From Chitinophaga sp. S165 (GTDB lineage Bacteria; Bacteroidota; Bacteroidia; Chitinophagales; Chitinophagaceae): a stretch of 64,000 bases of DNA. Where the stretch lies: the NCBI RefSeq assembly GCF_003182155.1, contig NZ_QGTG01000007.1, forward strand, positions 124,001-188,000, read 5' to 3'. Shown here piece by piece: positions 17,201 to 24,221 of this stretch. The notes under the pieces are model-generated. The model did no database searches and was not told the DNA's origin. It saw nothing but the letters and a program-made list of their open reading frames with translations. The position numbers and the translations under genes were made by a program. The number at the start of each line of letters is the position of its first letter. Position 1 is the first letter of the stretch.

Positions 17201-17572
17201 AATTATCAACGCATGTATTATGAGAATACTGGCCTGCAACAATACAATCGTTTTAAGTCAGCTTATGACAAGGTATTCGGCAAGGCTGTACTGAGTAAGG
17301 ATATGCCGCTGGAATTTAACAGCTATTATGTGGAGAATGGTGATTTCTGGAAGGTAGATAATATCACGCTGGGGTACAACTTCCGTAATCTGAAACTGAA
17401 GTACATGCATTCGGCGCGCGTATATGTATCTACGTTGAACACCTTTGTGATCACCGGTTATAAAGGTATTGATCCGGAGGTGAACAGGCTGGGGCTTGCG
17501 CCTGGTAATGACGAGCGGGATAAGTATCCTTCTGTCAGGACATTTACTGTTGGTGTTAATATGAATTTCTGA
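14216..17572 (+). CDS. SusC/RagA-type TonB-linked outer membrane receptor with STN domain
   Basis: The 1118-residue protein carries a signal segment (hydrophobic MRTVIMIVMVLCTTALLLV, about 27-45), an STN signalling domain (about 55-130), a carboxypeptidase-like beta-sandwich (about 155-220, GMITDEKGQPLPGVSIVV), the plug (about 230-350, with the SusC-type IDGIPGD and GSAAAIYGTRGTNGVIIITT) and a 22-strand-type barrel to the C-terminal aromatic strand. SusC proteins import glycans bound by their SusD lid, powered by TonB. The ATG at 14216 gives a 26-residue cytoplasmic extension; the ATG at 14294 is an alternative start directly at the signal helix. It sits between the FecR gene and SusD, 17 nt upstream of the latter. 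Confidence 0.97.
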   Translation: MKYYGILTGMPVGIPLHYLPDLLFKIMRTVIMIVMVLCTTALLLVARNSSGQDLSTVMLQLNIREGKLDKVLKRIETQAPFFFIVDGALAGNTSVPALENKERSLKDVLDVLLLPHDLFYVQEGKYIIIKRMPMSAAMQAVAQGLPVPAGMAKVITGMITDEKGQPLPGVSIVVKSSKAGTITNDKGVFSLEAKNDADTLLISYIGYRTQEIAVRGRSQLNIQMALSDNSLADVVVIGYGSLRKGDLTSAVATVKSESFVKGNVLDAGQLLQGKVAGLSIGTPSGDPTSTSQILLRGNTTLLGANADPLVLIDGIPGDLKTVAPEDIESVDVLKDGSAAAIYGTRGTNGVIIITTRRASGVFNNSVEYSGYVSTQTIARKPEMLTAEDYRKQIADGIRDASWDQGSNTDWLKEISQTPLTHVHNLTLRGGNTKTNYLANANYRSLEGIMKKSDNRTFTGRIDINHSMLDDKLRVNIGMLSANNKYTTTGDGISFNGYTYRQAIIRNPTSPARDSAGNWFEQAGLFNYENPLSRLYESDGRNTSQNTRLNGSLTLLPVEGLKLSALFSYTRYNEDRGYSETKRHISTLRDSRNGYASVGTKQTIDRLMELTAQYNASVRRHKFTALAGYSYQERELNSHWMQNWDFPTDRFTYNNIGIGQALKEGLAPEFSEKLETNLIGFFGRATYSFDDRYLLLASLRHEAASQLYGTRKPWGTFPAISAGWRISNEAFMKRQTLFDDLKLRVGYGVTGTQPTDLFLGVAILSYGDYVYSNGVWIQTLGPSQNPNADLRWEEKHETNAGLDFSIHSGRISGSVDYYIRRINGLLYDYQVPSPPNLYPTTRANVGKMENKGLEVLVNFVPIKTKNFEWNTSVNFSTNTNKLVNLSNNLYKTTNNYFTTGSTGEPIQTFTHIVNIGDNIGDFYGFKVIDISADGKWIYEGRDGKPVQYDDYQHAFEDKRVLGNGLPKYYGGWNNTFRYKQFDLNITMRGAFDYQILNYQRMYYENTGLQQYNRFKSAYDKVFGKAVLSKDMPLEFNSYYVENGDFWKVDNITLGYNFRNLKLKYMHSARVYVSTLNTFVITGYKGIDPEVNRLGLAPGNDERDKYPSVRTFTVGVNMNF

Positions 17573-17589
17573 TCCGTTAATCTACTGTT

Positions 17590-19206
17590 ATGAAACAAAT
17601 AAGCAAGAAGATATTATTGGCAGCGCTATTACTGGTGTGCGCCTGTACTAAATTAAAAGAGACAAGTTATAACGAGATCATCGCCGGGCAATTTGACCCA
17701 TCACCGGAAGACCTGGCGTCATTGGTAGGGTCAGCGTATGTGAACTGGCGTCTTGTACTGAATGACTGGAATGGCTATTCGCGTATACAGGAAGCTACTT
17801 CGGATGAAGTGGTGATCCCTGCGCGTCCCAACGGTTGGGTAGATGGCGGAATCTATCGCCGTCTGCATGAACATAAATGGACGGCGGATGATGATGTTAC
17901 CATCAATACCTGGAACCGTACTTATGCCGGTATCACTAATTGTAACCGGGTGATCTATCAGTTAGAATCGGGCGGTATTCCTGTAAGTAGTGCTAAGGAA
18001 GCAACGCTGGCAGAACTGAAGGTGTTACGGGCATCATATTACTACGTGCTATGTGATGTGTATGGTAATGTGCCCATCGTATCACAGTTTGACGTACCGG
18101 AAGGTTTTCTGCCGGAACAGAGCACCCGTAAGCAGGTGTATGAATTCATCATCAAAGAAATAAAAGACAACATCGCACTGCTCAGTGATAAGAACGACGT
18201 AACTACTTATGGGAAGTTCAATCAATGGGCTGCATACGCTTTGCTGGCTAAGATGTACCTGAATGCAGAGGTTTATTCGGGAACGCCTGCATGGGATGAC
18301 TGTATTGCTGCATGTGATGCTATCATTAATTCAGGAAAGGGTTTCATACTGGAACCTGTACAGCGTAGTGTGTTTGTAACGGACAATGAGAATTCCAAAG
18401 AGATCATTTTCGCACTGCCATTTGATGAAACGTATGTGACGAACTGGAATGCATTCGACGTTCACATGCAGACATTACAACCGGCCTGCCAGGCTACTTA
18501 TAATCTTAAATCTACGCCGTGGGGAGGCATTTGCGCTATCCCTCAGTTCATCAATACATTTGATACAGATGACGCGCGGTATCGTGATAACTGGATCAAA
18601 GGACAGCAATACAGTGCTGCGGGTGCTGAACTGAACTGCACAATGGGAGCGTATACAGGGAAACCATTGGCGTTTATTAATGAAGTACCTGGTATTGATC
18701 TGTCGGAAGAGATCCATGGTTTCCGCCTGGGTAAGTTTGAGATCAAGCAGAAAGCGAATGTACAGTTGAGTAATGACTGGCCATTGTTCCGTTATGCGGA
18801 TATCCTCATGATGAAAGCAGAAAGTCTATTGAGAAAAGGCAACGCTGCTGATGCGGCTACAATTGTAACGCAGGTGAGGCAACGCAACTTTGCAGATCAT
18901 CCGCAGAAAGCGATCGTTACAGCGGCGGATCTGGTAAAGGGAAGTGTTTATAATTACGGCTTGCGTAATCATTTGAATCAGACGGTGGAAGGTGGCGCTG
19001 ATATTCAGTACGGCCGTTTCCTGGATGAACTGGGCTGGGAGTTTACACAAGAGGCCCGTCGCAGGCAGGACCTGATCCGCTTTAAAGTATTTACAAAGAA
19101 ATCATGGTTTTCGCATGTGTCCAATGGCGACTATAGAACACTCTTTCCCATTCCACGGAATGAAATAAATAAGAATGGAAAACTCAAACAAAACGATGGC
19201 TATTAA
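17590..19206 (+). CDS. SusD/RagB-type glycan-binding lipoprotein
   Basis: This 538-residue lipoprotein has a signal peptide ending in the lipobox VCAC (Cys at about 19), then the TPR-rich SusD N-terminal half (TWNRTYAGITNCNRVIYQLE, LKVLRASYYYVLCDVYGNVPIV) and the RagB/SusD C-terminal half, closing with the family motif QEARRRQDLIRF and LFPIPRNEINKNGKLKQNDGY. SusD caps the SusC channel on the cell surface and binds the target sugar. The tight spacing to SusC (17 nt) and the next gene (1 nt) indicates one operon. Confidence 0.97.
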   Translation: MKQISKKILLAALLLVCACTKLKETSYNEIIAGQFDPSPEDLASLVGSAYVNWRLVLNDWNGYSRIQEATSDEVVIPARPNGWVDGGIYRRLHEHKWTADDDVTINTWNRTYAGITNCNRVIYQLESGGIPVSSAKEATLAELKVLRASYYYVLCDVYGNVPIVSQFDVPEGFLPEQSTRKQVYEFIIKEIKDNIALLSDKNDVTTYGKFNQWAAYALLAKMYLNAEVYSGTPAWDDCIAACDAIINSGKGFILEPVQRSVFVTDNENSKEIIFALPFDETYVTNWNAFDVHMQTLQPACQATYNLKSTPWGGICAIPQFINTFDTDDARYRDNWIKGQQYSAAGAELNCTMGAYTGKPLAFINEVPGIDLSEEIHGFRLGKFEIKQKANVQLSNDWPLFRYADILMMKAESLLRKGNAADAATIVTQVRQRNFADHPQKAIVTAADLVKGSVYNYGLRNHLNQTVEGGADIQYGRFLDELGWEFTQEARRRQDLIRFKVFTKKSWFSHVSNGDYRTLFPIPRNEINKNGKLKQNDGY

Positions 19207-19207
19207 T

Positions 19208-21208
19208 ATGAAAAGACAATTATTATCACTCGCATTGTTGTATGTTATCCCGCTTTGTGCGCAGCAGGCGGATTATCCTGTGAGGGCGGTAGATTTCACA
19301 GCTGTGAAACTGACAGACAGCTTCTGGTTACCGCGTGTACGCACTAATCATAGTGTGACCATTCCGGCTTCGTTCGCACGTTGTGAAAGCACAGGCCGTG
19401 TGAAGAACTTTGAAATGGCAGCGGCTAAAGAAGGGAAGTTCTGTACGAAATTCCCATTCGATGATACAGATATTTATAAGACCATCGAAGGGGCTTCTTA
19501 CTCGATGGCTGTTACTCCCGATAAGCGGATGGACGCGTATGTAGATTCACTGATCACGATTGTGGGCAAGGCACAGGAACCGGACGGTTATCTGTATACA
19601 GCCAGGACGATCGATCCGGCGCATCCGCATGACTGGTCTGGCCCGGAGCGCTGGGTGAGAGAGCATGAGCTAAGTCATGAGTTATATAACTCCGGACATA
19701 TGTTTGAAGCCGCCAGTGCACATTATCTGGCAACCGGTAAACGTAATTTCCTGGACATCGCACTGAAGAATGCAGACCTGCTGGTACAGACCTTTGGTCC
19801 TGGTAAACGTGGTGTTGCACCCGGACATGAAGTTGTGGAAATGGGACTGGTGCGTTTATATCGTATTACAGGAAAGAAAGAATATTTGCAACTGGCGAAG
19901 TTCTTCATTGATGAAAGAGGCAAACGCCAGTATAATGCAAAGAGCAGGAATCAATGGGAGAACGGTAAATACTGGCAGGACCAGGCGCCTGTAGTAGATC
20001 AATCCGAAGCAGTAGGACATGCGGTTAGAGCGATGTATCTGTATGCAGCAATGGCCGACATTGCAGCGCTGGAAGGAGATACGGCATATTTGCATGCCAT
20101 CGACAGGATATGGGATAACATGGCTACCAAGAAGATCTATGTACAGGGTGGTATCGGTGCTATTCCTGAAGGCGAACGTTTTGGAGAAAACTATGAGCTG
20201 CCCAATGCCACCGCTTACAATGAGACATGTGCTGCTATCGGTAACGCGTTCTGGAATCAACGTATGTTCCAGTTGCATGGGGATTCGAAGTATATTGACA
20301 TGCTGGAGAAGATCCTTTACAACGGTTTGATATCGGGTGTAGGACTGGATGGCAAGTCTTTCTTCTACACCAATGCTATGCAGATCAGAAGAGGGGAGCA
20401 TCATCATAGCATGGAAGCTGGCCGCTCGGGATGGTTTGAGTGTTCCTGTTGCCCGACTAACATGGTGCGCTTTCTACCTTCATTGCCTGGTTATGTTTAT
20501 GCACAAAAGCAAAAGGATGTGTATGTCAATCTGTTCATCAACAGTACAGCGTCACTCCAGGTTGAAAAGCAGAAAGTAAAGATCACACAATCTAATAACT
20601 ATCCCTGGGAGGGAGATCTGCGCTTTAATATTGAACCGGCATCAGCTACTGATTTTACACTGAAGATCAGGATACCAGGCTGGGTAAGACAGGAAGCTAT
20701 TCCCGGAGGCCTTTACCAGTTCAAAGACCGCAAGGCAGCTAATGTCGTGATCAAAGTGAATGGACAACCTGTTACTTATGAACAGGAGCAGGGATACGCT
20801 GTGATCAAAAAGAAGTGGAATAAAAAAGATGTCGTGGAAGTAAAGTTGCCAATGGAAACACATGAAGTACTGGCTGATCAGAAAATCAAAGATGATAATG
20901 GTAAGGTTGCTATCCAGAGAGGCCCGTTGATGTATTGTGCAGAATGGAAGGATAATGATGGCCGCACCAGCAATCTGTTGTTGCCTGATGTATTTCAGCC
21001 TGAAGAAAGAAAGGATATCCTTAATGGTGTGGTGGTATTGAAAGGACAGGGTAAGAGCATCCAGGTGAATGAACAACAGCAGCAGGTGAGCACAGTTCCA
21101 AAACAGGTTACATTGATACCGTATTATGCCTGGGCGAACAGGGGAGAAGGAGAAATGAATGTATGGTTCCCTGAAAAGATAGTGGATGTGGATATACTGG
21201 CTAAGTAA
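19208..21208 (+). CDS. GH127-type beta-L-arabinofuranosidase (DUF1680)
   Basis: The best start is the ATG at 19208, one base after the SusD stop. It gives 666 residues with a signal peptide (MKRQLLSLALLYVIPLCAQ). An upstream in-frame ATG at 19175 would overlap SusD and hide the signal. The (alpha/alpha)6 barrel family has a zinc-binding, cysteine-nucleophile active site. Here the Glu and Cys of AYNETCAAIGN and the cysteines of WFECSCCPTN match the Glu338/Cys340 and Cys415/Cys417 quartet of the characterised HypBA1 enzyme. The C-terminal third is a beta-sandwich. It probably removes beta-L-arabinofuranose from plant glycoproteins or pectin fragments brought in by the SusC/D pair. Whether it acts in the periplasm or on the surface is not clear. 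Confidence 0.93.
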   Translation: MKRQLLSLALLYVIPLCAQQADYPVRAVDFTAVKLTDSFWLPRVRTNHSVTIPASFARCESTGRVKNFEMAAAKEGKFCTKFPFDDTDIYKTIEGASYSMAVTPDKRMDAYVDSLITIVGKAQEPDGYLYTARTIDPAHPHDWSGPERWVREHELSHELYNSGHMFEAASAHYLATGKRNFLDIALKNADLLVQTFGPGKRGVAPGHEVVEMGLVRLYRITGKKEYLQLAKFFIDERGKRQYNAKSRNQWENGKYWQDQAPVVDQSEAVGHAVRAMYLYAAMADIAALEGDTAYLHAIDRIWDNMATKKIYVQGGIGAIPEGERFGENYELPNATAYNETCAAIGNAFWNQRMFQLHGDSKYIDMLEKILYNGLISGVGLDGKSFFYTNAMQIRRGEHHHSMEAGRSGWFECSCCPTNMVRFLPSLPGYVYAQKQKDVYVNLFINSTASLQVEKQKVKITQSNNYPWEGDLRFNIEPASATDFTLKIRIPGWVRQEAIPGGLYQFKDRKAANVVIKVNGQPVTYEQEQGYAVIKKKWNKKDVVEVKLPMETHEVLADQKIKDDNGKVAIQRGPLMYCAEWKDNDGRTSNLLLPDVFQPEERKDILNGVVVLKGQGKSIQVNEQQQQVSTVPKQVTLIPYYAWANRGEGEMNVWFPEKIVDVDILAK

Positions 21209-21219
21209 TATTGCCCGGA

Positions 21220-21284
21220 AAAAAACTCCTGCGAAATCAAAACCGTTTTGTGGAAGAACGGTTTTGATTTCGCAGGAGTTTTTT
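21220..21284. terminator. Bidirectional terminator with 28-bp perfect stem
   Basis: Arms 21220-21247 and 21257-21284 are perfectly complementary over 28 bp with a 9-nt loop. The outer six pairs are A/T runs that give U-tracts on both strands. It separates the GH127 gene (+) from pyrD (-). Confidence 0.93.
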
Positions 21285-21354
21285 GTTTTTATGATTACAG
21301 CAGGGTTGTAAATAGAACAAATGTCCTCATGGGTTATTTTTGGGATGAAAATAA

Positions 21355-21380
21355 AAGGTGTATCCGTAAGAATACACCTT
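21355..21380 (-). terminator. Terminator of pyrD
   Basis: A 9-bp stem (21355-21363 with 21372-21380) with an 8-nt loop lies 52 nt past the pyrD stop and is followed on the minus strand by TTTATTTT. Confidence 0.65.
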
Positions 21381-21431
21381 CCAATTATATATTAACTTAA
21401 TTTTAGAATATCCGATCCCGTAGGGAAACTA

Positions 21432-22454
21432 TTACTTCAATCCGTCACAGATCTTCTTCACGATCATTGGTCCTTCGTACACAAATCCAGTATATACCTG
21501 CACGAGTGACGCACCTGCGTCCAGTTTTTCCTGTGCATCTTCAGCGGTGAAGATACCGCCTACGGCGATGATAGGAACAGCGCCATTGGTATTTTTATGA
21601 ATATACCGGATCACTTCCGTGGCCTTTTCTTTCACCGGCAAACCGCTTAGACCACCTGCGCCGATAGCAGCTACTTCTGCCTGCGGCGTTTGTAAGTTCT
21701 CCCTGTCTATCGTTGTGTTAGTAGCAACGATACCAGCCAGTTTGGTTTCCTGTACGATTTCTATAATATCATCCAGCTGACTGGTGGTCAGGTCTGGGGC
21801 TATTTTCAACAGAATAGGCTTCTGCTTCGGTTTTTGTGTATTCAGCATCTGCAGATGGTGCAGTAACTGTTTTAATGGCTCTTTTTCCTGTAATGCGCGG
21901 AGATTAGGTGTATTGGGAGAGCTGACATTCACAACGAAATAATCCACCACATCAAACAGTGCATGGAAACATTTTTCGTAGTCGCTGATAGCCTGTTCAT
22001 TCGGTGTGATCTTGTTCTTACCGATATTGCCACCTATAATGATATCTGACTTCCTTTTCTGAAGGCGTTTAGCGGCGGCGATGGCGCCTCCGTTATTGAA
22101 GCCCATACGGTTAATGAGGGCCTGGTCGGCAGGAAGACGGAACAGGCGGGGCTGATCATTGCCGGGTTGTGCTACCGGAGTGACGGTCCCGATCTCCACG
22201 AATCCGAACCCAAGACAGGCCAGTTCGTCGGTGAACCGGGCATCTTTATCGAAGCCGGCTGCCAGGCCTACGGGATTCTTGAAAGTCAGTCCCCATAGTT
22301 GTCTTTCGAGGCCTTTACGTTTCGGCTGACAGAAAGAACGGAGGATATTTTTCCCTAGTGGAACACCATGCATCACCTGAAGGCCTTTCATGACCTGGTA
22401 GTGAATGCTTTCCGGCGGAAAGCGGAAGAGTATTTTTTTGATAAGATTGTACAT
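21432..22454 (-). CDS. pyrD: Dihydroorotate dehydrogenase (quinone), class 2
   Basis: The 340-residue enzyme oxidises dihydroorotate to orotate in pyrimidine synthesis and passes electrons to quinone. The class 2 features are an amphipathic N-terminal membrane-contact extension (about 1-45), then GLAAGFDKDA, FVEIGTVTP, INRMGFNNGG, the catalytic serine segment NVSSPNTPNLR, and the FMN phosphate loop (IIAVGGIFTAEDA). The size is normal. A perfect -7 element TATCTTTG ends 8 bp before the ATG, so the message is almost leaderless. The gene stands alone on the minus strand between two plus-strand operons. Confidence 0.98.
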   Translation of the reverse strand: MYNLIKKILFRFPPESIHYQVMKGLQVMHGVPLGKNILRSFCQPKRKGLERQLWGLTFKNPVGLAAGFDKDARFTDELACLGFGFVEIGTVTPVAQPGNDQPRLFRLPADQALINRMGFNNGGAIAAAKRLQKRKSDIIIGGNIGKNKITPNEQAISDYEKCFHALFDVVDYFVVNVSSPNTPNLRALQEKEPLKQLLHHLQMLNTQKPKQKPILLKIAPDLTTSQLDDIIEIVQETKLAGIVATNTTIDRENLQTPQAEVAAIGAGGLSGLPVKEKATEVIRYIHKNTNGAVPIIAVGGIFTAEDAQEKLDAGASLVQVYTGFVYEGPMIVKKICDGLK

Positions 22455-22461
22455 GCGGGCA

Positions 22462-22469
22462 CAAAGATA
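22462..22469 (-). promoter_or_regulatory. -7 element of pyrD
   Basis: TATCTTTG on the minus strand matches the Bacteroidota TAnnTTTG consensus exactly. With the usual distance to the start of transcription, the pyrD leader would be only a few nucleotides long. No clear -33 TTTG is seen at the usual spacing. Confidence 0.6.
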
Positions 22470-22583
22470 AATAAGTTAGACAATAGTATTCTTTCCTTGA
22501 GAGAATACCCTGAAAGAATGATAGTCAGGAGATAACACAACAAAACCCAGTATATATTATATCTTTACGGTGCTTAAATACCA

Positions 22584-23093
22584 ATGCTGAACCGTAGTAC
22601 ATTTGAAGATATCTTTAGAGAACACCACGCCTCCTGCCTGGCATTTGCGGTGCATTATACCGGCAATGTCCATGAGGCGGAAGAGGTGGTGCAGCAGGTA
22701 TTCCTGCGGCTCTGGGAAAAGCGGGAAACCATTGATATTACGGGCGCTACGAGATCTTACCTTTTTGCAGCCATCCGGAATACTGCTATCAGCAACTGGC
22801 GGAAAGAAACGGTGCGACAGGAAAAAGAGCAGGTGGCCGGCGATCTGCGGGCAGGGGACGGACAGTTACAGGCATCGGCCTGGGAACTGGAACGACTCTA
22901 TCAACAGGCGCTCGAAGTACTGCCCGAACGTTGCCGTGAAGTATTTGTACTCAGCCGGCAGCAACAATTAAAATATGCGGAGATAGCCGACGTCATGAAC
23001 ATATCGGTGAAAACGGTAGAAAATCAGATGGGAAAAGCATTGAAAATCATGCATAAAGAGTTGAAGGAGTACCTGCAGGTGCTATTATTCTGA
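22584..23093 (+). CDS. ECF RNA polymerase sigma factor
   Basis: The 169-residue protein shows sigma region 2 (about 6-75, FEDIFREHHASCLAFAVHYT, then EAEEVVQQVFLRLWEKR) and region 4 (about 110-160, VLPERCREVFVLSRQQQLKYAEIADVMNISVKTVENQMGKAL). A -7-like TATCTTTA lies at 22560-22567, just before the ATG. It heads a second FecI-FecR-receptor set (23242 FecR-type, 24222 STN receptor), separate from the GH127 locus and with different protein sequences, so the two systems should respond to different ligands. Confidence 0.95.
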   Translation: MLNRSTFEDIFREHHASCLAFAVHYTGNVHEAEEVVQQVFLRLWEKRETIDITGATRSYLFAAIRNTAISNWRKETVRQEKEQVAGDLRAGDGQLQASAWELERLYQQALEVLPERCREVFVLSRQQQLKYAEIADVMNISVKTVENQMGKALKIMHKELKEYLQVLLF

Positions 23094-23241
23094 CCTCTTC
23101 GAAATATTTTATCCTTCGGGAAAGATCAAATATTTATCCCCTTTATAGGGGCAACCTGCCATAACCTGCGTCTGTTACCATACGAAAGCAACTGTATGCT
23201 TTTGCCTGCTTTCATCTGTTATAACTACTACAAACTGTTCG

Positions 23242-24198
23242 ATGACTAAACTATATGCTGATGAGGCGTTATACGCCTTGCTATGTAAATACGTGCTCGG
23301 TGAGGCCGATGTCGCTGAACGCCAGTGGGTTGACGACTGGCTGAAGAGTGATGCCAGTCATCCCGTGTTGTTATCAGCACTTGAAAAGTTGCTGGTGGAA
23401 CAACCGCGACTGGCCGTGACAGCCGCCGACACTGAACGTGCCTGGCAGGCACTTAGTGCCGGCATGGGAGGAAGTGTGGTGACCATCTCCAAATGGCGCC
23501 GGTGGTGGATGGCAGCTGCGGTATTACTGATCGCTGCGGTGACTGGTTTATGGCTGGCAGCCCGCAATGGCCGTACGCAACGGTTTACCGGGCCGCTTGT
23601 AGCACAATTGAAAGACGGTACTAACGTTCAGTTAGAGGACAATGCCCGCCTGCTGGTACTGGCCGGATTTGGAGACTTGCAACGGGAAGTCTCGCTGGAA
23701 GGAAAAGCGGTATTCGATGTAACGCCAGACGCTGACCAGCCGTTTATAATAAAGCTGGGAGAAAGGACCATAAAAGTATTGGGCACCCGTTTTATGGTAG
23801 ATGCGGCGCCCGGTAAAAATGGCCCATTACGAATACATGTGGATACAGGACAGATCATGGTAATGAACAAAGGCCGTCAGGATAGTGTGGTATTATCGGC
23901 CGGTATGCTGCTGGAACAGCAGAACGAAGAATTACCATTCAGGATTGCTACACATGTGGCGGATGCTGCAGGCAGGGAACTGGTATTTACAGATACGCCG
24001 CTGTCAGAAGTATTACAAACGCTTGAAGTGATCTATGATATACATGTTACTGCCGATACTGCGTTGCTGCAATTGCTGGTAACAGCCACTTTTACAGGAG
24101 AAACAGCGGAGAACGTACTGGCATCTATCGCATTTATGACCAATGCTGGCATAGAGAAAAAAGACACCATAGTAATATTAAAGAAGCATGAAGAATAA
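23242..24198 (+). CDS. FecR-family anti-sigma factor
   Basis: The 318-residue protein has a cytoplasmic N-terminal part (about 1-85), a membrane helix (about 87-107, WWMAAAVLLIAAVTGLWLAA), a FecR domain (about 120-215, LKDGTNVQLEDNARLLVLAG and GKAVFDVTPDADQPFIIK) and a DUF4974-like tail (about 240-318). It should sequester the sigma factor encoded at 22584 and receive the signal from the STN receptor encoded 23 nt downstream. The gap of 148 nt to the sigma gene contains no recognisable feature. Confidence 0.94.
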   Translation: MTKLYADEALYALLCKYVLGEADVAERQWVDDWLKSDASHPVLLSALEKLLVEQPRLAVTAADTERAWQALSAGMGGSVVTISKWRRWWMAAAVLLIAAVTGLWLAARNGRTQRFTGPLVAQLKDGTNVQLEDNARLLVLAGFGDLQREVSLEGKAVFDVTPDADQPFIIKLGERTIKVLGTRFMVDAAPGKNGPLRIHVDTGQIMVMNKGRQDSVVLSAGMLLEQQNEELPFRIATHVADAAGRELVFTDTPLSEVLQTLEVIYDIHVTADTALLQLLVTATFTGETAENVLASIAFMTNAGIEKKDTIVILKKHEE

Positions 24199-24221
24199 TT
24201 TTTACAACCTTAAAAAGAATC

